Below, piece by piece: positions 23,847 to 32,437 of a DNA stretch of 64,000 nucleotides (positions are counted from its first letter, which is position 1; every line of letters begins with the position of its first letter). Both the position numbers and the translations under genes were made by a program. The DNA comes from Micromonospora chokoriensis (GTDB lineage: Bacteria > Actinomycetota > Actinomycetes > Mycobacteriales > Micromonosporaceae), in assembly GCF_900091505.1 (NCBI RefSeq), contig NZ_LT607409.1, forward strand, positions 5,208,001 through 5,272,000. The letters are read 5' to 3'. Below the pieces are notes generated by a model. That model did not search any database and was not told where the DNA came from. It saw only the letters and a list, made by a program, of their open reading frames with translations.

Positions 23847-24186
23847 CGCATCTCCTCACATCGATGGTCTGGGGGCCACAGGGTAGCGGTCCTCCGGGAC
23901 GCCGGTCGATAGCCGGCAACGGATCGGCACGACTATCCGGCGCACCTGCGGGCCGCAGCCCGCCCGGTTGCCGCAGCCACCACAGCCGAAGGGGTTTCAC
24001 TTCGAATCTTTGTCCCTTTTGCCGTCTTTAGTGGTCATTGTCGGTTTATCGTGTCCCATGCGTGCCAGCCCCGCCACCTCGCCTCTGTTCGACCGGCGGC
24101 TGCACAACGGCGACGGCCGGTCAGATCACCGCCGCGCCACCGTCACGACCCAGGACAGCCACAAGCGTCGCACCGAGGAGGACACG
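23847..24186. other. Divergent intergenic region upstream of the SipW locus
   Basis: No gene is supported. Bases 23995-24055 are AT-rich against the genome background and probably carry the promoter of the SipW/TasA-like genes, but no convincing minus-35/minus-10 pair could be fixed. Confidence 0.4.
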
Positions 24187-24798
24187 TTGAGAGAATCGAG
24201 CAGCCGAGGAACCCGTCGCAAGCTCAAGGCAGTTCTGGCGGGAGGGATCGCCCTCGGCCTCGGAGCGACGATCACCCTCGCCGCCTGGAACGACTCGGAG
24301 TACGCGACAGGCACGTTCACCGCAGGCACCTTCAGCATGGAGGGCAGCACGAACGGCACCACCTACGCGGAGCACCCCACGGCCGGCACGGCGGCAGCAC
24401 TGGTCTTCAGCACCGGCTTCGACGACATCAGCCCCGGTGACGTGGTCGCGGCACCGTTCGCCGTCCGCCTGACCGCGGCGACGACGTACGACGCGACAGT
24501 CACCGTGTCGTCGGCCACCCCCGCTCCCGCCGGCTTCGCCGGCCTCACCTACGGGATCGCGACCGTCCCCGCCTTCGCCGACTGCAGCGCGACGCCCACG
24601 ACACCGACCTGGATCGTGGCACAGGGCACCGCGCTCGACTCGGTCGCCGGTGCGACGCCGTTCAACCTGACGCAGGGCACCCCTCCCACGACTCCGGGCG
24701 CGGCGGTGAACCTCTGCTTCGTCGTCACCGCCGGACCCACGCTGGTGCAGGGCACATCGGTCACGGAAACCTGGCAACTCCTGGCCGAATCCGTATAG
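24187..24798 (+). CDS. SipW-dependent (TasA/camelysin-like) secreted protein
   Basis: A 203-residue exported protein. The N-terminus is basic (SSSRGTRRKLKAVLAGG), then a hydrophobic helix leads into TLAAWNDSEYATGTFTAGTF. This is the hallmark of SipW-type signal peptides, where the cleavage region is followed by xDSExxxxTFTAGT. The mature domain is Thr/Ala-rich and all-beta, with a probable Cys pair. The start is TTG at 24187, supported by a GAGGAG site at the right distance; other starts upstream would give an implausible leader. It abuts the next gene directly, so a surface-fibre operon is likely. Confidence 0.85.
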   Translation: MRESSSRGTRRKLKAVLAGGIALGLGATITLAAWNDSEYATGTFTAGTFSMEGSTNGTTYAEHPTAGTAAALVFSTGFDDISPGDVVAAPFAVRLTAATTYDATVTVSSATPAPAGFAGLTYGIATVPAFADCSATPTTPTWIVAQGTALDSVAGATPFNLTQGTPPTTPGAAVNLCFVVTAGPTLVQGTSVTETWQLLAESV

Positions 24799-25440
24799 GT
24801 GGCGGCCGTGGTCAACCGTCGGACACCGGCCGGGACACCACGGCTGCGCCGGACCCGTGCCGTACTCGCCGGCGCGCTCGTTCTCGGTCTGGGAACGACG
24901 TCCACGCTCGCCGCGTGGACCGACAGCGAGTACGGCACCGGGTCGTTCGGCGCCAGCGTCTTCGGCACCGAATCGCAGACCGCGTCCAGCACCTGGGCGA
25001 GCCACACTCCGGTGTCCAACGCCGCGACGTTGGCGTTCAACGCGACGGCGATGTCCCCCACGGTCTCCTTCTACGCCTTCCTCGACATCCGCACGACCGC
25101 GACCACGAACGTCGGCGGCACGGTGGCGCTCACCGGGTCGTCGAACAACTCGGGCGCTCTCCTGCCCGCCCTCGAGTACCGCGCGGTGCGGACCGCCACC
25201 ACCAGCACGACCTGCGCTGCCGCCGCCTTCACCGGCACGCCCACGTGGATCGTCGGGCCCAGCTACTCGGCGATCACCTCGGTGCCCGGTTCGCCGGTCT
25301 CGTCCGCCATCACCGTGCCGAGCGGCGCCACACCACAGCTGCGGTTCTGCTTCGAGGTGCGGATCCAGTCCGGTGCCAGTAACGCGTACCAGGGCACGAC
25401 CGGCACCGTCACCTGGGAATTCACTGCCACGTCTACGTAA
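24799..25440 (+). CDS. SipW-dependent (TasA/camelysin-like) secreted protein
   Basis: A 213-residue exported protein related in layout to its upstream neighbour. A basic start is followed by VLAGALVLGLGTTSTLAAW and then TDSEYGTGSFGASVFGTES, the SipW-type signal motif. The mature part is Ser/Thr/Ala-rich and beta-predicted, with Cys residues in TTSTTCAAAAF and LRFCFEV. The GTG at 24799 follows the previous TAG without a gap; a GTG at 24808 is an alternative. It probably forms fibre or matrix material on the cell surface. Confidence 0.83.
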   Translation: MAAVVNRRTPAGTPRLRRTRAVLAGALVLGLGTTSTLAAWTDSEYGTGSFGASVFGTESQTASSTWASHTPVSNAATLAFNATAMSPTVSFYAFLDIRTTATTNVGGTVALTGSSNNSGALLPALEYRAVRTATTSTTCAAAAFTGTPTWIVGPSYSAITSVPGSPVSSAITVPSGATPQLRFCFEVRIQSGASNAYQGTTGTVTWEFTATST

Positions 25441-25450
25441 GGATCTTCAG

Positions 25451-26743
25451 ATGGTGGGACGCGCGCGTCGACGGCAGAGCCACCTCGGCCGGGTCGGCGA
25501 CCTGGTGCTGACCGTGCTCGCCGTCGGCGGGACGGTGTGCGTCGTCCTCGTCCCGCTGGCGTTCTTCTTCGACATCACGCTCATCCTGTTCAAGACCGGG
25601 TCGATGAGCCCGACCATCCCGGCCGGATCACTGGCCGTGGTCCGGCAGATTCCCGCGTCCGAGGTGAGCGTGGGCGACGTCGTCACCGTCGATCGCACGC
25701 CGCTGCCGCCGATCACCCACCGCGTCGTCGAGGTCGCCAACGGCGGCGGGACCTCCCGCCTGCTCACCCTGCGCGGGGACGCGAACGAGGCCAACGACGC
25801 CGCCCCCTACGCGGTGGACACCGTACGGCTCGTCGAGTGGTCGGTGCCCAGGCTCGGCTACGCGGTGCGCACCGTGTCCAACGTGTACGCGATGAGCGCC
25901 ATCACGATCGGGACCGCCGGGATCGTCACCTGGGCGTTCTGGCCACGCGGCGCGGAGCCGCAGACCCGGGGTCGCGGAGCGTCGCGGCGCAGGGGGTCGG
26001 GCCCGTCAGGGCCGGACCACGCGGGCGCAGGTTCCGGGGTCGACACCCCGCCGAGCCGCACGGCGGCGCCGGACGACTCGATCCTGCGGCGCATGTTCAT
26101 CCTGGTGGCTGTGCTGCCGGGCGTCACCGCGGCCGTCCTGGCGACGCCCGGTCAGGCCCGAGCGGACACGACCGAAGACGTCATTCGGAGCCAGTACCTC
26201 ACCCTGATCTCGATCGGCGACCGGGATCGGATGACGAACCTCGCGCCGGACGAGCCGGTGCCGTGGCAGGTGGGCGTCTCGGCACACACGCGGCAGCCCG
26301 GCACGGTGAGCATCGCCCTGTCGGCGCTGGGCCCACTCGCCGTCGATCCGGACGGACTCCAGCTCACGGTCGCCGTCTGCGCCATGCGGTGGGTGCAGGG
26401 TGCCTGCCCGAGCGGCCAGGCGGAGCAGGTCCTCGCCTACGGCCCCGCCGCGAGGGTGGTCGCGCACCCGATCACCATCAGCGCGATGCGCGCCAACCAG
26501 CAACGGTGGGTGCTCGTGACCGCCAGCCTGCTCGCCAGATCCGCCGTCTCGGGGTCGGCGGATCTGGTCCTCACCGCGACCGGATTCGGCGACCGGGCAT
26601 CGGCAGGCGGCACTGTCGGCCCGCTTCCCCGCACCGGCACCAACCTGTGGACACCGGTGCTCGCCGGCGCCGGGGTGCTCCTCGCCGGGGTGCTGCTCAT
26701 CCTCGCCACCCGCAGACACCGGGCCAGAGTCGGGCAACCGTGA
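25451..26743 (+). CDS. sipW: SipW-type signal peptidase I fused to an LPXTG-anchored exported domain
   Basis: A 430-residue protein. Residues 1-165 are an ER/SipW-type signal peptidase I: membrane helix, catalytic Ser51 in KTGSMSPTIPAGS, His90 in PPITHRVVEV in place of the usual Lys, conserved RGDANEAND, and a second helix near 145-163. A basic, Gly-rich, probably cytoplasmic linker (166-210) leads to a third helix (214-232, ending ATPGQARAD) and a 150-residue exported beta domain. The C-terminus carries LPRTG, a hydrophobic segment and RRHR, a standard sortase signal. The ATG at 25451 has an AAGGA site. The peptidase should mature the neighbouring TasA-like proteins; the fusion is unusual. 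Confidence 0.88.
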   Translation: MVGRARRRQSHLGRVGDLVLTVLAVGGTVCVVLVPLAFFFDITLILFKTGSMSPTIPAGSLAVVRQIPASEVSVGDVVTVDRTPLPPITHRVVEVANGGGTSRLLTLRGDANEANDAAPYAVDTVRLVEWSVPRLGYAVRTVSNVYAMSAITIGTAGIVTWAFWPRGAEPQTRGRGASRRRGSGPSGPDHAGAGSGVDTPPSRTAAPDDSILRRMFILVAVLPGVTAAVLATPGQARADTTEDVIRSQYLTLISIGDRDRMTNLAPDEPVPWQVGVSAHTRQPGTVSIALSALGPLAVDPDGLQLTVAVCAMRWVQGACPSGQAEQVLAYGPAARVVAHPITISAMRANQQRWVLVTASLLARSAVSGSADLVLTATGFGDRASAGGTVGPLPRTGTNLWTPVLAGAGVLLAGVLLILATRRHRARVGQP

Positions 26744-27228
26744 CGCGCGCCCGCACCTCGGCGGCGTCCGCCACGGAGAAGTCCCGCCGTGTCCGGCGGC
26801 GCCGGCTCGCGGGTGCTGTCGCCCTGCTGCTCGCCGGCCCGGTGGTCGTGCTCCCACCAGCAGAGTCGACGATGGCGGCGTGGACCGACACCGAGTACGG
26901 GACGGGTTCCCTCCAGGCCGGCACCGTCAGCCCACCGACCAATCTTCAGTGCACAGCAGGCCTCGCCACCCCGCCGACCTTCACCTGGACCCTGCCCGTC
27001 GGCGGGCTCACCCGCAGCGGCTTCACCTGGTCGCTGTCCGGCGGCTTCTCCGGCGGCGGCACTCTCGCCCCCACGGCCACCTCGGTCACCGTCCCCGGCG
27101 CGTTGCTCAGCATCGGTAGCGGCACCTTCCGGCTGGTAGCGAACGGCCCCGGCGGGTGGACGTCGACACCGGTCACCGGCACGCTCAGCATGCTGACCGG
27201 GCTGCTCTACTCGTGCAGCGTGCCGTAG
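26740..27228 (+). CDS. Short SipW-dependent secreted protein
   Basis: A 162-residue exported protein that overlaps the signal peptidase gene by four bases (GTGA). The basic leader KSRRVRRRRLAGAV and hydrophobic helix are followed by MAAWTDTEYGTGSLQAGTV, the same signal motif as in the two upstream proteins. The mature domain has a Pro-rich start (VSPPTNLQC) and a fibronectin-like spacing of Trp and Gly (FTWTLPVGGLTRSGFTWSLS). It is probably a third, minor fibre or adaptor component. Its stop is three bases from the convergent sulfotransferase stop. Confidence 0.8.
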   Translation: MTRARTSAASATEKSRRVRRRRLAGAVALLLAGPVVVLPPAESTMAAWTDTEYGTGSLQAGTVSPPTNLQCTAGLATPPTFTWTLPVGGLTRSGFTWSLSGGFSGGGTLAPTATSVTVPGALLSIGSGTFRLVANGPGGWTSTPVTGTLSMLTGLLYSCSVP

Positions 27229-27231
27229 GGC

Positions 27232-28143
27232 CTAGACCGGGTAGCCCCACTCGGCGAGTGGCTTCTCCAGCGAGCGTTCGATCGCGGAGAGCTGCGCCGG
27301 GCTGAGTTCGTCGCGGTACGCCGCCGCCCGGCCCGCCGGGAAGTCGTACCGGGAGAAGCCCTTCTCGAACGCGGGCGACCACGGCAGTCCCAGGAAGTCG
27401 AGCATCCGGCCGACCTGTTCCCGGGGCTGCTCCACCAGGTCCTCGTAGCGCACGTCGAGCCACTGCTCGGCGGGGTGACGCAGGCGGGCCTGCGCGAACG
27501 CCTCCATCAGCATCTTCCAGCCCAACGCGGCGAGCACCGGGAAGGACCGGCCCGACTCGAACCACTCCTCCCGCAGGTCCGACGGGAGCGGGCCGTAGAT
27601 CCAGTTGTCCGGCCCCCGCCACCCGTCCCACCAGCCCATCTGGAGCCAGGAGTTGGCCACCGCCCGGCCGTCACGCACCACGTTGACCACCCGCAGGTCC
27701 GGGTACGCGGCGTGCAGCAGACCGGTGCGCGGCCAACCGGTGACGTGCTGCACCAGTTGCTGGCAGCCCTGGCGGGCGATCCGCTCGTCGAAGAAGGTCC
27801 GCAGCCGGCGGGCCACGAACGGGGTCAGGTCCTCGGCCACCAGGTCCCGGCACGGGCGGGAGAAGCCGCCGAGCACCTGCCTGTCGAGCAGGTGGTACGC
27901 CTCCGACGGCGCCACCCGCAGCCGCCCCCGCTCCAGCAACCGTCGGCTGTGTCGCAGCGAGGTCATGCCCGCCGGGCGTGGCGCCGAACGCCGGTAGAGC
28001 GTCCCGTTGAACCGGCCCTTGAGGTTGAGCCGGGCGAGCTTGTCGTCCAGACCGGAGACGAAACCGACAGCGGGATGCCGGGAGAGCAGCTCCTGCACCA
28101 GGGTCGAGCCGCAGCGACCGGTGCCCACCACCAGTGAGAGCAT
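27232..28143 (-). CDS. PAPS-dependent sulfotransferase family protein
   Basis: A 303-residue cytosolic sulfotransferase. The PAPS 5-prime phosphosulfate loop is VGTGRCGSTLVQELLSRHP at the N-terminus, and the 3-prime phosphate site is RVVNVVRDGRAVANSW. The C-terminal block WLDVRYEDLVEQPREQVGRM is typical of the Sulfotransfer_1/3 families. It should transfer sulfate from PAPS to a hydroxyl group, here probably on a glycan given its neighbours. It is last of three genes in a unit with another sulfotransferase and a glycosyltransferase, three bases after the previous stop. Confidence 0.88.
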   Translation of the reverse strand: MLSLVVGTGRCGSTLVQELLSRHPAVGFVSGLDDKLARLNLKGRFNGTLYRRSAPRPAGMTSLRHSRRLLERGRLRVAPSEAYHLLDRQVLGGFSRPCRDLVAEDLTPFVARRLRTFFDERIARQGCQQLVQHVTGWPRTGLLHAAYPDLRVVNVVRDGRAVANSWLQMGWWDGWRGPDNWIYGPLPSDLREEWFESGRSFPVLAALGWKMLMEAFAQARLRHPAEQWLDVRYEDLVEQPREQVGRMLDFLGLPWSPAFEKGFSRYDFPAGRAAAYRDELSPAQLSAIERSLEKPLAEWGYPV

Positions 28144-28146
28144 CGT

Positions 28147-29163
28147 TCAGCCTTCCTGCCGGGAAGCGGGTGACGAGGGGACGACCGGCTCCGGACGGGA
28201 CGTGGCGGCGGGAGACGTGGCCGTCCGCCGGCGCAACGGGTAGCCGAACCGGGACAGGGCCGGCCCGGTCAGCCCGGTGACCACCGCGTACGCGCGGGGG
28301 GAGAGCCCGGTGAGCCACTCGGTGTCGGCGACCACGGGGACCAGGCCGGTGCGGTGCCGCGAGGGGTTGCCGGCCACCGAGTGGGTGGGTGCCAGTCGCA
28401 CCGTGTCCGGGGTCGGGAAGGGCAGGTCGTCGGCTGCCGCGCCGACGAACCGGACGATTCGTGCGGTGACACCGGCCGGGTCGGCGACGAAGTCCTCGTA
28501 CCGCACCCGCAGGTAGCGGTCGTCCACGGGCCGGCGGCCCCACAGTCGGACGGTGGCGGTGTTCCACACCAGCCAGAGCACCGCGGCCTTCCAGACCGGT
28601 GGCCGGCTCATCAGCCGGTCGTCCGCGCGCCCGTCCAGGGGGCGTCGCCGACGCCAGGAGTACGCGGTCGCCCGCGGGTCGCGGACCACGTGCAGGACGT
28701 ACAGGTCGATGCCGGGCAGGGAGCCCAGCAGAGCGCCGTACGGGGGCAGCTTGGAGGAGTCGACGATGACCCCGCCGGGCCGGTCGGCGAGGGCGTGTTC
28801 GGCGATCGAGGCGTACAGCCGGGCCAGGTGGGTGTCGTCGCTGTGACCGTCGACCGGCCGTCGACCGCGACGCTGTCGACGCAGCAGTGCGGGCAGCCCG
28901 CGCAGGCGCAGCCGCTCGGCCAGCCGGCCGGCGATCCCGGCCGGGTCGGCGCCGGCCAGGTCGGCGCGTACCCGCGTCCAGAGCGGGCAGTCGGCCAGCG
29001 GCACCCCGCAGCCGCACTGCCGGTTCTCCACGATGCCGCGCCGCCAGAGGTAGCGCAGCTCACCCGCGGCGAAGAAGCCCGGGACCTGCCCCAGGACGGT
29101 GGTGATCAGCGTGCTGCCGCTGCGACCGCTGCCGGCGAGGTAGAGCACTCGGACCGCGCTCAC
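28147..29163 (-). CDS. PAPS-dependent sulfotransferase family protein
   Basis: A 338-residue sulfotransferase. The PAPS loop is YLAGSGRSGSTLITTVL and the 3-prime phosphate site LHVVRDPRATAYSWRRRRP, with the acceptor-side signature LRVRYEDFVADPAGV. A cluster of Cys (ENRQCGCGVPLADCPLW) near residue 50, common in a subset of actinobacterial sulfotransferases, could bind metal. The GTG at 29163 overlaps the upstream glycosyltransferase stop by four bases, so the two are translationally coupled. The role is probably sulfation of the exopolysaccharide or another surface glycan. Confidence 0.88.
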   Translation of the reverse strand: MSAVRVLYLAGSGRSGSTLITTVLGQVPGFFAAGELRYLWRRGIVENRQCGCGVPLADCPLWTRVRADLAGADPAGIAGRLAERLRLRGLPALLRRQRRGRRPVDGHSDDTHLARLYASIAEHALADRPGGVIVDSSKLPPYGALLGSLPGIDLYVLHVVRDPRATAYSWRRRRPLDGRADDRLMSRPPVWKAAVLWLVWNTATVRLWGRRPVDDRYLRVRYEDFVADPAGVTARIVRFVGAAADDLPFPTPDTVRLAPTHSVAGNPSRHRTGLVPVVADTEWLTGLSPRAYAVVTGLTGPALSRFGYPLRRRTATSPAATSRPEPVVPSSPASRQEG

Positions 29164-30443
29164 CGGGCCGCTCCCCCACCGGTCGTCGCGCGGCCTGCGC
29201 GCCGCCGGTTCGGCAGCGCCCCGGCGGCCTCCGCGTAGAGCGCGCGGATGCGGGCCAGGTGCAGGTCGGGGGCGAACTGCCGGGCGATTTTCGCCCGACC
29301 GGCCTGCCCCATCCGGTACGCCCGTTCGGGGTCGTCAAGCAGCGCGGTCAGCGCGTCGGCGAGGTCCGTGGGCCGGTCCGCCCCGACGACGCTGCCGTCC
29401 ACTGTGGGCTGGACCAGCTCGGGAAGCCCACCGAGGTCTGTGGCGACCACCGGGACACCGCAGGCGAACGCCTCCAGCACCGCCATCGGCTGGTTCTCGT
29501 GCCACCGTGAGGGAACGGCGACCACCGCTGCCGACCGGATCAGCTCGTGCAGGCGCGGCTTGTCCAGGCGGCCGTGGAACCGGATCCGGCCGGGCGCGCG
29601 GCGCGCGGCGAGCGCCTCCAGGTCGAGCCGGGCCGGGCCGTCGCCGGCGACGTCGACGGTGACCCCGTCCGGCAGCGCGGCCACCGCCTCGACCAGCACG
29701 TCGACGCCCTTCTCCGCCGCCAGCCGACCGGCGAAGACGACACCGCCGCCGGGGGTCTGCTTGGTGGCGATGCCGCCCAGGTCGACGAAGTGGTTCACCA
29801 CGCGCAGCCGGTCCGGGTACACGCCGGCGCGACGCATCACGTCGGCCAGGAACTCGCTCGGGCTGACGAAGACCTGCACCGGGTCGTACGCGTCGAACCG
29901 CCGGTGCAACCACGACTCGACAGCGAGCAGGCCACTGCGCGACAGCGATCCGTCCTTGCAGCGGCGGCGGGCCGCCTGGAGGGGGCCTCCGGTGACGCAG
30001 GCCTGGCAGGGACGGCCCCGGTCCAGCAGTTGGTAGCTCGGGCAGGCGAGCTTGTAGTCGTGCAGGGTCAACACGCACGGCACGCCGGCCGACCGTGCCG
30101 CGGCGAGCACCGACGGCGAGAGCTGGTGGTAGATGTTGTGCAGGTGCAGCACGTCCGGGCGGAAGTCGTCGATCACCTGGGCCAGGCCCCGGCGGCTCGC
30201 CGGTGACCACAGCATCCGACCGACCGCCGTCGCGCGTGGTCGTAGCCCGCTCGGCGCCGGCTCCAGCTCCACTTCGGTGGGAAACCGCTGCGCGTACGGC
30301 AGCGGCGACTCGTTCTCCCGGTGGCTCATGCCGAAGTAGGCGACCGTGTCCCCCGCCGCCCGCTGCAGGTCCGCGAGGTCGAGCAGGTAGCCCTCGGCGC
30401 CGCCTCGGCGGTAGAGGAACTTGTTCACATGCAGCACGCGCAT
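29160..30443 (-). CDS. Glycosyltransferase family 4
   Basis: A 427-residue GT-B enzyme. The N-terminal domain begins MRVLHVNKFLYRRGGAEGYL, with DVLHLHNIYHQLSPSVLAAA in the acceptor half. The C-terminal half holds VVFAGRLAAEKGVDVLVEA and the donor-binding E-x7-E motif in VLEAFACGVPVVATDLGGLPE. Two CxxC-like Cys pairs (YKLACPSY, PCQACVTGG) match a common subgroup of capsule and exopolysaccharide GT4 enzymes. It is first in a unit with two sulfotransferases, which suggests it builds the sugar unit they modify. Confidence 0.92.
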   Translation of the reverse strand: MRVLHVNKFLYRRGGAEGYLLDLADLQRAAGDTVAYFGMSHRENESPLPYAQRFPTEVELEPAPSGLRPRATAVGRMLWSPASRRGLAQVIDDFRPDVLHLHNIYHQLSPSVLAAARSAGVPCVLTLHDYKLACPSYQLLDRGRPCQACVTGGPLQAARRRCKDGSLSRSGLLAVESWLHRRFDAYDPVQVFVSPSEFLADVMRRAGVYPDRLRVVNHFVDLGGIATKQTPGGGVVFAGRLAAEKGVDVLVEAVAALPDGVTVDVAGDGPARLDLEALAARRAPGRIRFHGRLDKPRLHELIRSAAVVAVPSRWHENQPMAVLEAFACGVPVVATDLGGLPELVQPTVDGSVVGADRPTDLADALTALLDDPERAYRMGQAGRAKIARQFAPDLHLARIRALYAEAAGALPNRRRAGRATTGGGAAR

Positions 30444-30702
30444 CGAGTCGGCCTGCTCACGTCGATCGGGCGAACCGGGCCCGGGGTGGCGACCGGGGTC
30501 TGCCCGCCCCGGCCAGGGCCCACCGTATGCAGGGCAGGTCTGCGAGTCCAGTTCACCTATGGCATGTGCCTAAACGGTTGATCTTCGTATGCCCGTGCGG
30601 TTCGCGGCCTGGCTTCCCGCCATGATCTCCCGATAGCCTGGCTGCGCCGCCGGTCGTCCCCGTCTCCCAGTGCGCCGGACCGGCGCCCGACCGAGGAGGA
30701 CC

Positions 30703-31665
30703 GTGGCAGCCGACGACGAGGTCTCCACAGTCGCGTACACCGCGCGCCGGATCCGGCGGCACCTGCGCTGGGCGCGCACCGAGGGGATCGGGCGGCTGAT
30801 CGAGGAGGACCGCCTCGACCCCGTCGAGCGGGTCCGCACCGCACTGGCGAAACGACGCTGGCGGCGGCGGGCCGGCCGGACGCCCGGCTCGGCGATGCCG
30901 GTCTACCTGGTCGGTCTGCAACGGTCCGGCACGAACATGCTGGTCCGTGGCCTGGACGCGGCCCCCGAGGTCGAGGTCCGCAACGAGAACGACAGCACCC
31001 TCTTCCACCGCTTCCAGCTCCGCCCGGACGCGGTGCTGACCGCCGTGATCCAGCGCAGCCGACACGCGTACGTCCTGGTCAAGCCCCTCTGCGAGAGCCA
31101 CCGCGTGGACGAGTTGCTGGCCCTGCCGGGGTCGACGCCCGGCCGCGCGCTCTGGGTCTACCGCGACGTCGACGACCGGGCCCGCTCCGAGGTCGCCAAG
31201 TTCGGTGAGGCCAACCTGCGGGCGTTGCGCGCCATCGCCGACGGCAGCATCGGTCGACGGTGGCAGGGGCAGCGCCTCGACGCCGACGCCGTCGAGCTGA
31301 TCCGGGCGCACGACCCGCAGAGGTTGGACCCGCACAGCGGCGCGGCCCTCTTCTGGTACGTCCGCAACTCGCTCGTCTTCCACCTCGGCCTGGACCAGCG
31401 CGCCGACGTGCTGCTCTGCCGCTACGACACGGTCGTCGCGGAGCCGGAGGCGCAACTGCGACGGCTGTGCGCGTTCCTCGACTTCCCCTACCGGCCGGGG
31501 CTGCACGCGCACATCGCCCCACGCCGGTTCCACGACGCCGCAGCGGGCCACCAGCCGTTACCGATCGACCGGCGCGTGCGGGCGCTCTGCGACGAGCTGA
31601 CCGACCGGCTCGACAGGTGCGCGGCCGACGCCCGTTCCGAGACGAAGGCGGCCGACCGTGGCTGA
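30703..31665 (+). CDS. Sulfotransferase family protein
   Basis: A 320-residue protein with an N-terminal basic helical stretch and a PAPS loop PVYLVGLQRSGTNMLVRGLD. The later part has ALWVYRDVDDRARSEVAKFG at the place of the 3-prime phosphate site and LLCRYDTVVAEPEAQLRRL as the acceptor-side block. The GTG at 30703 is placed by a strong GAGGAGG site at 30692-30698. It opens a three-gene plus-strand unit and overlaps the next sulfotransferase gene by eight bases. Its 3-prime phosphate site is less canonical than in the other four. Confidence 0.8.
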   Translation: MAADDEVSTVAYTARRIRRHLRWARTEGIGRLIEEDRLDPVERVRTALAKRRWRRRAGRTPGSAMPVYLVGLQRSGTNMLVRGLDAAPEVEVRNENDSTLFHRFQLRPDAVLTAVIQRSRHAYVLVKPLCESHRVDELLALPGSTPGRALWVYRDVDDRARSEVAKFGEANLRALRAIADGSIGRRWQGQRLDADAVELIRAHDPQRLDPHSGAALFWYVRNSLVFHLGLDQRADVLLCRYDTVVAEPEAQLRRLCAFLDFPYRPGLHAHIAPRRFHDAAAGHQPLPIDRRVRALCDELTDRLDRCAADARSETKAADRG

Positions 31666-32437
31666 ACCACCGACCCGTACCGCACCGATCTTCCTGGTCG
31701 GATGTCAGCGCTCCGGCACGACGATGGTGCGCCTCGTCCTGGACTCCCACTCGCGCATCAGCTGCGGCCCGGAGACCCGGTTCCTGCCCGACCTGCGACG
31801 GATCGTCGGGCGGGACTGGGAACGCCTCGCCCGCTTCGGCTTCCCCCGCGAGGACTGGCTACGACGGATCCGGGACTTCTTCGGCGGCGTCCACGCCGAC
31901 TACGCCGCCGCCCGGGGCAAGACCCGGTGGGCCGACAAGACCCCGCTGTACGCGATGTCACTCGACTTCGTCACCGAGGTCTTCCCGGACGCCCAGATCG
32001 TGCACCTGATCCGGGACGGCCGCGACGTGGTGGTCTCGCACCGCAAACGGTTCGGCTACTGGTCCGCCGTCAAGTGCGTGGTGAAGTGGCCGCGCTACAT
32101 CCGCGCCGCGCGGGCCGTCGGGGCCACCCTGCCCCCGGACCGCTACTACGAGCTGCGGTACGAGCAGGCGGTGACCGAGCCGGAGAAGACGATGCGGGGT
32201 CTCTTCGAGTTCCTCGGCGAACCGTGGGAGGACGGCATCCTCGACTACGACAGCAAGCAGCACGACGTGGCGCAGAAGTACACCACCGAGGCGGCGAAAC
32301 GGCGGGCCGCCGCGAGCCTGACCGAACCGATCTACGGCTCCCGGGTCGGCACCCATCGCCGCGAGCTCGACCCGTTCCTCCGCCTGCTGGTCTGGGTGTT
32401 CTCCGGGCCGACCCTGCGCGCCCTCGGCTACCGGTGA
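31658..32437 (+). CDS. PAPS-dependent sulfotransferase family protein
   Basis: A 259-residue cytosolic sulfotransferase. The PAPS loop is IFLVGCQRSGTTMVRLVLD and the 3-prime phosphate site IVHLIRDGRDVVVSHRKR. A catalytic-region block KTRWADKTPLYAMSLDFV and ELRYEQAVTEPEKTMRGL complete the Sulfotransfer_3-like layout. Length is typical. It starts with GTG inside the end of the previous gene and its TGA overlaps the GTG of the glycosidase lipoprotein gene, so the three genes form one coupled unit. Confidence 0.9.
   Translation: MAEPPTRTAPIFLVGCQRSGTTMVRLVLDSHSRISCGPETRFLPDLRRIVGRDWERLARFGFPREDWLRRIRDFFGGVHADYAAARGKTRWADKTPLYAMSLDFVTEVFPDAQIVHLIRDGRDVVVSHRKRFGYWSAVKCVVKWPRYIRAARAVGATLPPDRYYELRYEQAVTEPEKTMRGLFEFLGEPWEDGILDYDSKQHDVAQKYTTEAAKRRAAASLTEPIYGSRVGTHRRELDPFLRLLVWVFSGPTLRALGYR

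Noticed and set aside
30444..30702. Possible small gene between the divergent GT4 and sulfotransferase genes
   Set aside because: Short open frames exist but none has a ribosome site or protein-like composition. The region more likely holds the two divergent promoters.
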